Source of the DNA: Dehalococcoidia bacterium
Lineage (GTDB): Bacteria > Chloroflexota > Dehalococcoidia > DSTF01 > JACRBR01
NCBI GenBank assembly: GCA_021731085.1
Contig: JAKFYB010000026.1
Span: 1 to 64,000 of the forward strand
Direction of reading: 5' to 3'
Length of the DNA: 64,000 bases
This document shows, in pieces, positions 44,830 through 52,159 of the stretch. Each line of letters begins with the position of its first letter. Position 1 is the stretch's first letter. A program made the translations under genes and the position numbers. The notes beneath the pieces were generated by a model. That model saw only the letters and a list, made by a program, of their open reading frames with translations. It made no database searches and was not told the DNA's origin.

Positions 44830-45243
44830 GTCAGCGGGCCGGGTGGCCGCTCTCGTTTTGGCGAGGGAGGAAAGTCCGAACTCCATAGGGCAGGGTGCCG
44901 GTTAACGGCCGGGCGTCGCGAGGCGACGGAAAGTGCCACAGAAACATACCGCCGATTTGATCTCGCTGAAGCTGCAGCCAACGGTTGCAGCGCTGGCGGG
45001 ATCAAGTCGGTAAGGGCGAAATGGTGCGGTAAGAGCGCACCGGCGCCGTGGAAACACGGCGGCCGGGCAAACCCCACCCGGAGCAAGGTTACATAGGGGA
45101 CCGCTGCCACTTCGGTGGTATAAGGACTGCCCGTCCGAGAGTCCCGGGTCAGCCGCTTGAGCTGCGTGGCGACGCGCAGCCCAGATAGATGGTCACCGCC
45201 TGCCGTTGGCAGAGCACAGAATTCGGCTTATAGGCCCGCTGAC
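44830..45243 (+). ncRNA. rnpB: RNase P RNA, bacterial class A
   Basis: The catalytic RNA of RNase P, which trims tRNA 5' ends. The closing stem P1 is gtcagcgggcc (44830-44840) with ggcccgctgac (45233-45243). Conserved regions are gaggaaagtccgaactcc near the 5' end, cacagaaacataccgcc, the ggtaagggcgaaatggtgcg segment, gcaaaccccacccggagcaa, and agatagatggtcaccgcc followed by cagaattcggctta near the 3' end. The length of about 414 bases is normal. It precedes two FKBP genes. Confidence 0.97.
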
Positions 45244-45333
45244 ATACTTCGAACCCACGCATCATGGCTTCGAAACGAACCTGCGTTGCGTTGGAGATCA
45301 GCACCGCCCACAATTGCGGTCAGGAGGAGAAAA

Positions 45334-45918
45334 ATGAAGGTATTGCTTTCCGTTGCGGCCGCGGCCGCTATTTTCGTATCCGCATGTGGCGGCGATGACA
45401 GCCCATCCAACGGTGGCAGCGCGTCGCCGGACACAGGCGGCGTTCGCCCATCTACCCAGGCCGCCAATCCGACGGCCCCCGCCGCCAACCCGACGGAAGG
45501 GTCGACCCTCCCGGTCGAGTCGGACGGCAACGCGCCCGGAATTCCCGAGGTCACGGGCGACGCCGTCGAGATTACAGGAACGTCGCCGTACGACGGTTCA
45601 ACCGTGACGATGAAGTACATCGACATTGAAGTGGGTGACGGCGACGTGGCCGAGGGCCCGACCGCGCAGGTCACCGTCCATTACAGCGGCTGGCTGACGG
45701 ATGGGACATCGTTCGATAGCTCTGAGGGTGGAGATCCGGCAACGTTCGCCCTGAACGGCGTTATCCCGGGCTGGACCGAGGGCCTGCAGGGCATGGCTGT
45801 CGGTGGCAAGCGGCGGCTGATTATTCCGGCTGGTCTTGCGTATGGGCCGCAAGGGCGACCGAGTATTCCCGGAGGCGCGACGCTGATCTTCGATGTCGAA
45901 CTCATCGCGGTCCAATAG
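45334..45918 (+). CDS. Lipoprotein FKBP-type peptidyl-prolyl isomerase
   Basis: A 194-residue protein from the ATG giving MKVLLSVA, with aggagg 6 bases upstream. The signal peptide ends in the lipobox VSAC, followed by a Ser/Gly/Pro/Thr linker to about residue 90. The FKBP domain has [44 protein letters not shown] and LIFDVEL. It should help fold exported proteins at the outer membrane face. The cytosolic FKBP follows after 18 bases. Confidence 0.93.
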   Translation: MKVLLSVAAAAAIFVSACGGDDSPSNGGSASPDTGGVRPSTQAANPTAPAANPTEGSTLPVESDGNAPGIPEVTGDAVEITGTSPYDGSTVTMKYIDIEVGDGDVAEGPTAQVTVHYSGWLTDGTSFDSSEGGDPATFALNGVIPGWTEGLQGMAVGGKRRLIIPAGLAYGPQGRPSIPGGATLIFDVELIAVQ

Positions 45919-45936
45919 CAAAGGAAGACTGACGCA

Positions 45937-46284
45937 ATGGCAGACGAGCAGACAACGGCAAGCGGATTGAAGTACACGGATAGCGTCGTTGGCGATGGCG
46001 CATCGCCCGAGAAGGGCAAGAAGGTCACCGTCCACTACACAGGCAAGCTGACGAACGGCAAGAAGTTCGACAGCTCCGTCGACCGCGGCGACCCGTTCTC
46101 GTTCACGCTCGGCGTCGGGCAGGTGATCAAGGGCTGGGACGAAGGCGTGATGTCGATGAAGGTCGGCGGCAAGCGCACGCTAAACATCCCGCCGGATCTG
46201 GGATACGGCGCGCAGGGCGCAGGCGGCGTCATCCCGCCGAACGCGGACCTCATCTTCGACGTCGAGCTTCTCGGCGTCGGGTAG
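45937..46284 (+). CDS. Cytosolic FKBP-type peptidyl-prolyl isomerase
   Basis: A 115-residue single-domain FKBP without a signal peptide. All key segments are present: [45 protein letters not shown] and [13 protein letters not shown]. It is closely related to the preceding lipoprotein FKBP, and the two form an operon (ribosome site aaagga). Confidence 0.95.
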   Translation: MADEQTTASGLKYTDSVVGDGASPEKGKKVTVHYTGKLTNGKKFDSSVDRGDPFSFTLGVGQVIKGWDEGVMSMKVGGKRTLNIPPDLGYGAQGAGGVIPPNADLIFDVELLGVG

Positions 46285-46308
46285 GAGCACTATCGAGAGC
46301 ATACAGGC

Positions 46309-46337
46309 AACGGCGCGTGCGAAGAGTGCGCGCCGTT
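46309..46337. terminator. Hairpin between convergent FKBP and hydrolase genes
   Basis: aacggcgcg and cgcgccgtt form a 9-bp stem with an 11-base loop, placed between the two convergent stop codons. Confidence 0.6.
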
Positions 46338-46341
46338 TGCG

Positions 46342-47124
46342 TTACAGCGTCGACTGCAAGAACTCCACTACGACGTCGTTGAACTGGTCCGGCTGCTCGA
46401 AGTACGTCGAGTGGCCGCTGTCCTTGATCAAGGCGAACTGCGAGCCGGCGACGGCGCGGTGGCATCCCTCAATGATGTGCGGCGGCGTGACGGCGTCGTG
46501 GTCGCCGACAAGAAACAGGATCTTCATCCCCGAATCCCCGAGTCGCTGCGCTGAACTGCCGCGGTAGCCGACGAGCGGTGCCAGGAAGTCCTTCGGGCGT
46601 GGCGGGTTGAGGCGGCCGATCGAGCGGTACAGGAACTCGGCCGCAGCGGCGCGCTCCTTCATTTGTGGCGAGACCGACTTCTTTCCGAGCGCCAGCTGTC
46701 CCATTTCAGTCTCACGATATTCGTCCTGCATTTCGCGCACATCGTCGTCGATGGCGCCGCCCGTTGTCCCGCAAAAGGCGATCGCCTCACAGCGGCCGGG
46801 GTTGAGCAACGAGAAGCCTACGGCCGTTCGCCCGCCCATCGACTGGGCTACGATGCGCACCGTATCGATCTCCAGCAGGTCAAGCAGATCGCGAAGGTCT
46901 TCGTGGAAGCCACGGCGTCCTTTGGCCTCCTCGCCATCCGCGTCACGCGACAGGCCGAAGGCGCGGTGGTCGAACGTGATGCAGCGGAAGTGTCGCTGGA
47001 AGACGGGGATCTGCTGCCACCACGAAAGGTGGTTGCCGCCGGCGCCATGCGCGAACACGACCGCAGGGCCCTCGCCGTGGGACTCGTAGTAGAGATTGAT
47101 GCCGTTGATCGGGGCGTAGGGCAT
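46342..47124 (-). CDS. Alpha/beta hydrolase
   Basis: A 260-residue alpha/beta-hydrolase fold enzyme. The oxyanion segment is HGAGGNHLSWW, the nucleophile Ser is in AQSMGGRTAVG (about residue 95), and the catalytic His is near the end in KDSGHSTYFEQ. The acid is likely in LVGDHDAVTP. It resembles esterases and meta-cleavage hydrolases, but the substrate is unknown. A TAAACT box lies 7 bases upstream of the ATG, with no ribosome site. Confidence 0.9.
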   Translation of the reverse strand: MPYAPINGINLYYESHGEGPAVVFAHGAGGNHLSWWQQIPVFQRHFRCITFDHRAFGLSRDADGEEAKGRRGFHEDLRDLLDLLEIDTVRIVAQSMGGRTAVGFSLLNPGRCEAIAFCGTTGGAIDDDVREMQDEYRETEMGQLALGKKSVSPQMKERAAAAEFLYRSIGRLNPPRPKDFLAPLVGYRGSSAQRLGDSGMKILFLVGDHDAVTPPHIIEGCHRAVAGSQFALIKDSGHSTYFEQPDQFNDVVVEFLQSTL

Positions 47125-47180
47125 GGGGGCGAGTTTACAGAGGTGTGTTCACAGAGGCGAGTCGTGGCCGGGCGCCGGAC

Positions 47181-47354
47181 AAAAGAAAATCGCGAGGGGC
47201 GGGGGCCCTCGCGATTTCTAACGGCTCTGTGCTCTGGAGGTTGGGGCCGGGACGCTAAGTCTTTGGCCTTACGAAATTGTGAGCGTCCCGACCCCCGGTC
47301 TAAGTCCCTACGTGCAGGAGGTCAAATTGCACGTTTGGTCGTCCCTACAGAGCC
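47181..47354 (-). ncRNA. Candidate structured small RNA with intrinsic terminator
   Basis: Reading the minus strand: closing stem 47347-47354 with 47223-47230 (8 bp), a 7-bp hairpin 47328-47334 with 47310-47316 whose loop contains gacctcc, a long hairpin 47282-47295 with 47243-47256 (14 bp, one mismatch), then a 12-bp GC-rich hairpin (47206-47217 with 47187-47198) followed by attttctttt. The motif gtagggac occurs on both sides of the loop hairpin. It could be a free small RNA or a leader attenuator for the hydrolase gene starting at 47124. No known RNA family was recognised. Confidence 0.6.
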
Positions 47355-47448
47355 ATACTAGGATCGACCTGTTAACTGCCCGTTAACGAAGCGAGTCACG
47401 GATGCTAAGAATTCCGGGCGGGCGGTTTCTTGACGCCGTGGGCCAGAT

Positions 47449-47988
47449 TCAACCGCAGTAGGTGGCGCCGTTGAAGGGGCCGCCGGGCGCCCACATGTTC
47501 CAGCCGGCGTTGCGAGCCCATGTCTCGGAGGCCCGCGCCCAGGCGAGATAGCCCTCGTTATCGCCGTAATAGGCGGCCTTCGCGAGCCCGACGTACACCA
47601 TGACGATGCTGATGTTGTACTCGGCGCCGTCCGTGCCGGTGACGATCGGCGCCGCGAGCACGCGTCCGTAGCGGTCGCCGCGCACGGCGTCGTATTCGAG
47701 CCGGACGACCGTGCCCGGCCGCAGGAAGATGCCTGCAAGCGCGTCTTTCGCCCACTGACCGCCGCACGTCCCCAACTCCGGCGTGTCGATCTGGAGCATG
47801 CGTACGCGCGGGCCATCGCGGCAGATGAACGTATCGCCGTCCACGACGCGCTCGACCTCGCAGTGCGTCACGTAGCCGGTCGCTTCGGATGGACGCAGGC
47901 TCCCGCCCAACGACGAAGTGACACCCGCCGCGGCAATGCAGAGCAGAGTCACCGTCACGAGCGAAGCCGCGCATCGAAATAGCTGCAT
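47449..47988 (-). CDS. Secreted thermonuclease (SNase-like)
   Basis: About 179 residues with an N-terminal signal helix, then a staphylococcal-nuclease OB fold with VVDGDTFIC, VRMLQIDTPE, and DRYGRVLA carrying the catalytic Arg and Asp/Glu residues. Four Cys residues may form disulfides. The start is the ATG giving MQLFRC, with a TATGCT box 8 bases upstream. It is divergent from the gene at 48022, with only 33 bases between the two start codons. Confidence 0.88.
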   Translation of the reverse strand: MQLFRCAASLVTVTLLCIAAAGVTSSLGGSLRPSEATGYVTHCEVERVVDGDTFICRDGPRVRMLQIDTPELGTCGGQWAKDALAGIFLRPGTVVRLEYDAVRGDRYGRVLAAPIVTGTDGAEYNISIVMVYVGLAKAAYYGDNEGYLAWARASETWARNAGWNMWAPGGPFNGATYCG

Positions 47989-47996
47989 CGATCGCA

Positions 47997-48016
47997 AGCA
48001 TACCGCCCGATAAGAT
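47997..48016. promoter_or_regulatory. Overlapping divergent -10 boxes
   Basis: TATGCT on the minus strand (47997-48002) and TAAGAT on the plus strand (48011-48016) serve the nuclease gene and the gene at 48022. Each lies 5-8 bases from its start codon, so both mRNAs may be leaderless. Confidence 0.5.
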
Positions 48017-48021
48017 GGACT

Positions 48022-48396
48022 GTGTTCCGCAAACTATTGCCGCTCATCGGCGGCATCGTCGCACTCACCGCCGTCGTCTTGGGGCTGCTCGCCTGGGCCG
48101 TGTTCGGCGGCGAGACGGGCCGCCAGCGTGGCCTCGTCGTCCGCAACCAGATCTCCGAACCCGTCACGATCGCCCTCGAAGACGGTCAGTCCGCGGAAGT
48201 TGCGACAGGCCGCCAGACAACGTTCGTGCTTGAGCGCGAGGACTTCCCGCAGTTTCTCACCGCGACGGATGTGTCCGGCGTTGTCGTCGTTGAACAGGAC
48301 GTCTCGTACGCCGAACTGGCGGAGGCGGAGTTTCGCATTGACATCGACCGCGCTGGCGTGCATCCCACGCAGGTGATCCGCACGGTTGTGCCCTAG
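48022..48396 (+). CDS. Single-pass membrane protein of unknown function
   Basis: A 124-residue protein starting with GTG. One transmembrane helix (residues about 6-28, PLIGGIVALTAVVLGLLAWAVF) is followed by a small outer beta-rich domain with VVRNQISEPVTIALEDG. The domain has the look of a carboxypeptidase-like or immunoglobulin-type sandwich, but no family was recognised. Confidence 0.6.
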   Translation: MFRKLLPLIGGIVALTAVVLGLLAWAVFGGETGRQRGLVVRNQISEPVTIALEDGQSAEVATGRQTTFVLEREDFPQFLTATDVSGVVVVEQDVSYAELAEAEFRIDIDRAGVHPTQVIRTVVP

Positions 48397-48416
48397 CAAA
48401 GAGTTGTGGCCATAAG

Positions 48417-48440
48417 ACGCGGGCTGAAAGCCCGCGCTCC
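48417..48440 (-). repeat. Family A palindromic repeat (inverted)
   Basis: acgcgggctgaaagcccgcg followed by ctcc. It ends one base before the stop codon of the MidA-like gene. Confidence 0.85.
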
Positions 48441-48441
48441 G

Positions 48442-49605
48442 TCACGGACTGTCGACGAAGCCACGTGGAAGATCGCTAGAAACGCCCTTGCCTTGAAGAA
48501 GCACCTTGATGCGGCCGAGGCGCGCCGGGTCGATGAGATCCATCACGACCTTGCGGCGCGCGAAGTACTCCTCCATCTCGTTCTGCGCCTCCGCCACGCC
48601 GTCGCCGATGCCCATGCGCACGAGGAACGACGACTGGTCGGTCATCGCCAGCGTCTGCAAGCCCGCTTCTTCGCCGATGCGCTGCAACGTCGTGAAGTCA
48701 ACGCTCGCCGTCATGTCCTGCTTTCCGATGCGCTGGTACGGGTCGCTGCTCGCCGACTGCTTCGAGAAACACAGCAGCGTGCCGTCCTTCCGCCAGGATG
48801 CGTACAGATCCGCAGCCTCGTACCCGTAGTCGAACGTCAGCACGTACCCGCGCGCGAGCGACCCCGCGATATCGCGCATCCAATCGATCGCGTCGAGGTT
48901 AACCTCCGCGTACGAACCTTCGCCCGGCAGCACCCCGAGCGCATCGAAATAGTCGCCGATCGCCTGCGTCGAAAGCGGTTCCAGTTCGTCGACAAACCGA
49001 CATGGCACAGCCGCCCCCGGCTGTGAGTCTGCCACGAACACCTCCCGCAGCTCGTCGCCGTCGCGCACCACCCGGTGAACCGGAAACGCGTCGATAAGTT
49101 CGTTTGACAGCACAACGCCAACGACATCCCTCGGCAGCGAGTATGCCCACACGACGACATCAGGCGGCAGGTCTAGCGCCGCGATCGCCCGTTCCTGCGC
49201 AGCGCGCATGGCTGGACCACGGTCGACGATGGTGTAGCGCAGCGCCGCTGCGAACTCCGGCTGGTGGTCGTGCGCCCAGCGCAGGATGTCGCGGGCGAGC
49301 AGTCCAGAACCCGCACCCTGCTCGACCACATCGAAACGCGCCGGACGACCCATCGTCTCCCACAGCTCAAGCAGGCTCTTGGCGACGAGCGTTCCGAAGA
49401 TCGGATGCACTTCCGGCGATGTGACGAAGTCGCCGCCGCGGCTCGTCGCGCCCTCAGCCGTCGTGTAGTAGCCGTACTTCGGGTGGTAGAGCGCCGCCTG
49501 CATGAAGTCGCGGAACGGCATCGGCCCATCGCGTTCGATGCGTGCGCGCAGTTCGCGGACAAGCTGCCCGCTCTCAGTGATCGGCTCGAAGTCGCTCGTG
49601 GTCAC
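48442..49605 (-). CDS. SAM-dependent methyltransferase, MidA/NDUFAF7 family
   Basis: A 387-residue class I methyltransferase. The opening RIERDGPMPFRDFMQAALYHPKYGYY and GGDFVTSPEVHPIFG are typical of MidA, the SAM site is VEQGAGSGLLARDIL, and LSNELIDAFPVHRV follows. In mitochondria the homologue methylates an arginine of complex I. A family C palindromic repeat lies in the coding sequence (residues about 193-201). It starts with GTG, with TACAAT 6 bases upstream and no ribosome site. Confidence 0.92.
   Translation of the reverse strand: MTTSDFEPITESGQLVRELRARIERDGPMPFRDFMQAALYHPKYGYYTTAEGATSRGGDFVTSPEVHPIFGTLVAKSLLELWETMGRPARFDVVEQGAGSGLLARDILRWAHDHQPEFAAALRYTIVDRGPAMRAAQERAIAALDLPPDVVVWAYSLPRDVVGVVLSNELIDAFPVHRVVRDGDELREVFVADSQPGAAVPCRFVDELEPLSTQAIGDYFDALGVLPGEGSYAEVNLDAIDWMRDIAGSLARGYVLTFDYGYEAADLYASWRKDGTLLCFSKQSASSDPYQRIGKQDMTASVDFTTLQRIGEEAGLQTLAMTDQSSFLVRMGIGDGVAEAQNEMEEYFARRKVVMDLIDPARLGRIKVLLQGKGVSSDLPRGFVDSP
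49003..49029 (+). repeat. Family C repeat inside the MidA-like coding sequence
   Basis: The core cacagccgcccccggctgtg matches the copies at 18960 and 24160. On the coding strand it reads DSQPGAAVP, in the loop after EVFVA. Confidence 0.8.
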
Positions 49606-49611
49606 GAGCGC

Positions 49612-49617
49612 ATTGTA
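49612..49617 (-). promoter_or_regulatory. -10 box TACAAT of the MidA-like gene
   Basis: TACAAT is followed by 6 bases and then the GTG start at 49605. This is one of several -10 boxes that directly precede start codons here. Confidence 0.55.
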
Positions 49618-49628
49618 GGCGAGCGCCT

Positions 49629-50009
49629 TCAGGCAGACGGATTCTGTGACACCGACAGCAGGTTGCCGTCCGGATCCTTGAACCAGGCGACCTTCGTGCC
49701 ATCGGGCGACGACCAGACGCCGTCCGCGTCCTGCCCGAAGCCCTCATAGCGCTCGAACGCAACGCCCTTCGCGGCCAGCGCCTGCACTGTTGCCGAGACA
49801 TCTCCGACATCCCAGCCGAGAACCGTATGCGGCGACGGCGTGAGCGATTCGACGCGCGTGACCCGCAGTTGGATGCCGTGACAGTCGAACAGCAGCGCGA
49901 ATGGCGTGTCCTCGACGAACTTGAGGCCGAGGACATCCTCGTAGAACGGGCGCGCTCGATCTGCTTTGGTGGTGACAATGAACGCCACAAGGGGCTTGCT
50001 TCCAAGCAT
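49629..50009 (-). CDS. VOC family (glyoxalase-like) protein
   Basis: About 126 residues with two beta-alpha-beta-beta-beta units. AFIVTTKADRARPFYEDVLGLKFV and later FKDPDGNLLSVSQ are standard. The start is the ATG giving MLGSKPLV, because ggagg lies 5 bases upstream of it; the ATG four codons earlier contains that site. Metal ligands are not all clear (Glu-type residues at the end are replaced by Leu-Ser), so it may be a binding protein. Confidence 0.85.
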   Translation of the reverse strand: MLGSKPLVAFIVTTKADRARPFYEDVLGLKFVEDTPFALLFDCHGIQLRVTRVESLTPSPHTVLGWDVGDVSATVQALAAKGVAFERYEGFGQDADGVWSSPDGTKVAWFKDPDGNLLSVSQNPSA

Positions 50010-50092
50010 CGGCGCCTCCATCTGGAATCAGTTTCCGTTCCTCCATCTTGGGTGCGATTGTGCCTCGATGCAACGTCGGCCACACTCTCACT

Positions 50093-50115
50093 CGCGGGCT
50101 GAAAGCCCGTGCTAC
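50093..50115 (-). repeat. Family A palindromic repeat (inverted)
   Basis: cgcgggctgaaagcccgtgc followed by tac, 15 bases upstream of the hydrolase start codon at 50130. Confidence 0.85.
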
Positions 50116-50129
50116 TGATCGGAGAACCA

Positions 50130-50900
50130 ATGCCCCTGGTCGAACTGAACGGCATCAACATCAAGTACGAGGAGCACGGCTCTCACTACGGCACGCCGAT
50201 CCTGCTGACGCACGCGTTCGCCGCGACGTTGCAGATGTGGCGCCCCCAGTTCGAAGCGTGGAAGGAGTACCGCGTCATCGCCTGGGACATGCGCGGCCAC
50301 GGCGGCACCGACAGCCCACCGAAGCAGGAGGACTACACCGAGAAGCTAACGGTCGAGGACATGGCATCGCTGTTGCGGCACCTCGGCATCCAGAAGGCCG
50401 TCATCGGCGGTCTCTCGCTCGGTGGCTACATCTCGCTCGAGTTCCAGGTCGCTCATCCGGAGATGGTGTCGGCGCTCGTGCTGTGCAACACGGGACCGGG
50501 CTATCGCAAGGACGACGCGCGCGAGGGCTGGAACGACTTTTCAAACAAGTACGCGATTCGCTTCGAAGAGCGCGGCATGGACGGCCTCGGACGCGGGATC
50601 GAGATCGACGAGACGCGCCAGTACCAGCGGTCGGCGCAGGGACTGGCGTTCGCTGGGCGGGGCATCCTGACGCAGCGCGACGCGAAAGTGATGGAGAACA
50701 TCGACAAGGTGGCCGTGCCGACGCTCGTCATCTGGGGTGCCGACGACCAGCGCTACAAGGCGGGCTGCGAATCGATAGCCGCGAAGGTGCCCGGCGCAAA
50801 GATGGTGACCATCGAAGAAGCAGGCCACGCCGTCAACCTCTACCAGCCGGAGAAGTTCAACGCCGCCGTGCTGGAGTTCCTGCAGTCGAACGACCTGTAA
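50130..50900 (+). CDS. Alpha/beta hydrolase
   Basis: A 256-residue hydrolase from the ATG giving MPLVELNGINIKY, with ggag upstream. LTHAFAATLQMW is the oxyanion region, WDMRGHGGTDSP is typical, the nucleophile Ser is in GGLSLGGYISLEF (about residue 96), and the His is in EEAGHAVNLYQPE. It belongs with the 3-oxoadipate enol-lactonase-like group, but no pathway genes are around it. It is a different subfamily from the hydrolase at 46342. Confidence 0.9.
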   Translation: MPLVELNGINIKYEEHGSHYGTPILLTHAFAATLQMWRPQFEAWKEYRVIAWDMRGHGGTDSPPKQEDYTEKLTVEDMASLLRHLGIQKAVIGGLSLGGYISLEFQVAHPEMVSALVLCNTGPGYRKDDAREGWNDFSNKYAIRFEERGMDGLGRGIEIDETRQYQRSAQGLAFAGRGILTQRDAKVMENIDKVAVPTLVIWGADDQRYKAGCESIAAKVPGAKMVTIEEAGHAVNLYQPEKFNAAVLEFLQSNDL

Positions 50901-51039
50901 CAGTTTCGTTCACTGTGCTTGATAGCCACGCACGCCCGTGCACGTCATTCTGAGCGCAAGCGAAGAATCTTGTGTGACCGCCACCCCGGAAACATGCGCC
51001 AGCGCCTCTGCGCGCGAACCACGGACGGAGAAATCGCAG

Positions 51040-51993
51040 CTAGCGCGCGACCATCTCCTCCGACACCGACCACAGTCGCTCGGCGCTGCCTGCGTCGAGC
51101 GCGTAGGGCACAACGCCGGACATCGGCGCGTCCTGCGACCAGGGCTTCGCGATCCCGCAGTCTTCGAGGTACTTGCCGCCGACGCCATCAAGGTCGGGCG
51201 AGACGGCAGCATAGATCGATGTCGCCGCGCCCTGCTCCGGCGTCTTGAATCGCGGATTGGGCACGCCGTTCTCATCGATCCAGCCGAGCGCGCGCTTCTC
51301 TTCATCCTTCATATGCTTCTGCAGGCCCGTCATGATGCCGCCGGGCATGACAGCGTTTGCAGTGATGCCGTCCGCGGCGTGCTTCTGCGTGAAGCCGACG
51401 GCGAAGAGCGCGTTCGCCGTCTTCGACTGGCCGTACGACGCCCACGGGTCGTAGTTGCGGCGCTCGAAGTTGATGTCGTCCCAGACGATGTCCGAGCGGC
51501 GGTGGCCGATCGAGCTGAGGGCGACCACGCGCGCGTTGCCCGCGGCCTTCAATGCGGGCAGCAGACCCGTCGTCAGCGTGAAGTGGCCGACGTGGTTCGT
51601 CCCGAACTGTGTCTCGAACCCGTCCGCGGTGTGGCCGAAGGGGGTCGCCATGACGCCGGCGTTGTTGATGAGGATGTGCAGCGGCCGTGACTTCGCGAGA
51701 TAGTCGGCGACGAACCCGCGGACGGACGCGAGCGACGCGAGGTCCAGCATGCCGACTTCGACTTTGCCCGAACCGGTCGTCGAGCGGACGTCAGCGGCGA
51801 CCTCGTCGGCCTGCGCCTGGCTGCGCGCGGCGAGCACGACGCGCGCTCCCGCTGATGCCAGCGCACGCACCGTTTCGACTCCGATGCCGGATGCTCCGCC
51901 GGTGACGATCGTGTTCTTGCCGCTGAGGTCGTGCCCGGCTATGACTTCCATCGCCGTGGACTTTGCGCCGAACCGTGGTTGTGCGTCGGGCAT
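51040..51993 (-). CDS. Short-chain dehydrogenase/reductase
   Basis: A 317-residue SDR of the retinol-dehydrogenase/WW-oxidoreductase-like group. TGGASGIGVETVRAL (cofactor site, about residues 31-45), NNAGVMATPFG, SSIGH and the catalytic YGQSK are all present. The start has cggagg upstream. The substrate is unknown. The upstream gap to the hydrolase contains the common filler cattctgagcgcaagcgaag at 50944-50963. Confidence 0.9.
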   Translation of the reverse strand: MPDAQPRFGAKSTAMEVIAGHDLSGKNTIVTGGASGIGVETVRALASAGARVVLAARSQAQADEVAADVRSTTGSGKVEVGMLDLASLASVRGFVADYLAKSRPLHILINNAGVMATPFGHTADGFETQFGTNHVGHFTLTTGLLPALKAAGNARVVALSSIGHRRSDIVWDDINFERRNYDPWASYGQSKTANALFAVGFTQKHAADGITANAVMPGGIMTGLQKHMKDEEKRALGWIDENGVPNPRFKTPEQGAATSIYAAVSPDLDGVGGKYLEDCGIAKPWSQDAPMSGVVPYALDAGSAERLWSVSEEMVAR

Positions 51994-52063
51994 CGGGCCT
52001 CCGTGCTAGTGCGTGGATCTTTGACGGGCGAGTGCGCCCGAGCTTCAACCATAGCCGCCGCAC

Positions 52064-52087
52064 ACGCGGGCTGAAAGCCCGCGCTCC
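52064..52087 (-). repeat. Family A palindromic repeat (inverted)
   Basis: acgcgggctgaaagcccgcg followed by ctcc, between the divergent SDR and MFS genes. Confidence 0.85.
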
Positions 52088-52147
52088 GGATCTCAACCTT
52101 CTACTTCTTCGTGGCCCTTCGTGGATCGCGTTCGTACGTGGATGCAC

Positions 52148-52153
52148 TACAAT
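52148..52153 (+). promoter_or_regulatory. -10 box TACAAT of the MFS gene (possible leaderless start)
   Basis: TACAAT is followed by 6 bases and the ATG at 52160. No ribosome site is present, and an ATG at 52142 would place the box inside the gene. Confidence 0.55.
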
Positions 52154-52159
52154 CCTGCG

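Noticed and set aside
47223-47354. 6S RNA
   Set aside because: The RNA has separate hairpins and a branched layout, not one long rod with a central bubble, though this cannot be excluded without a covariance search.
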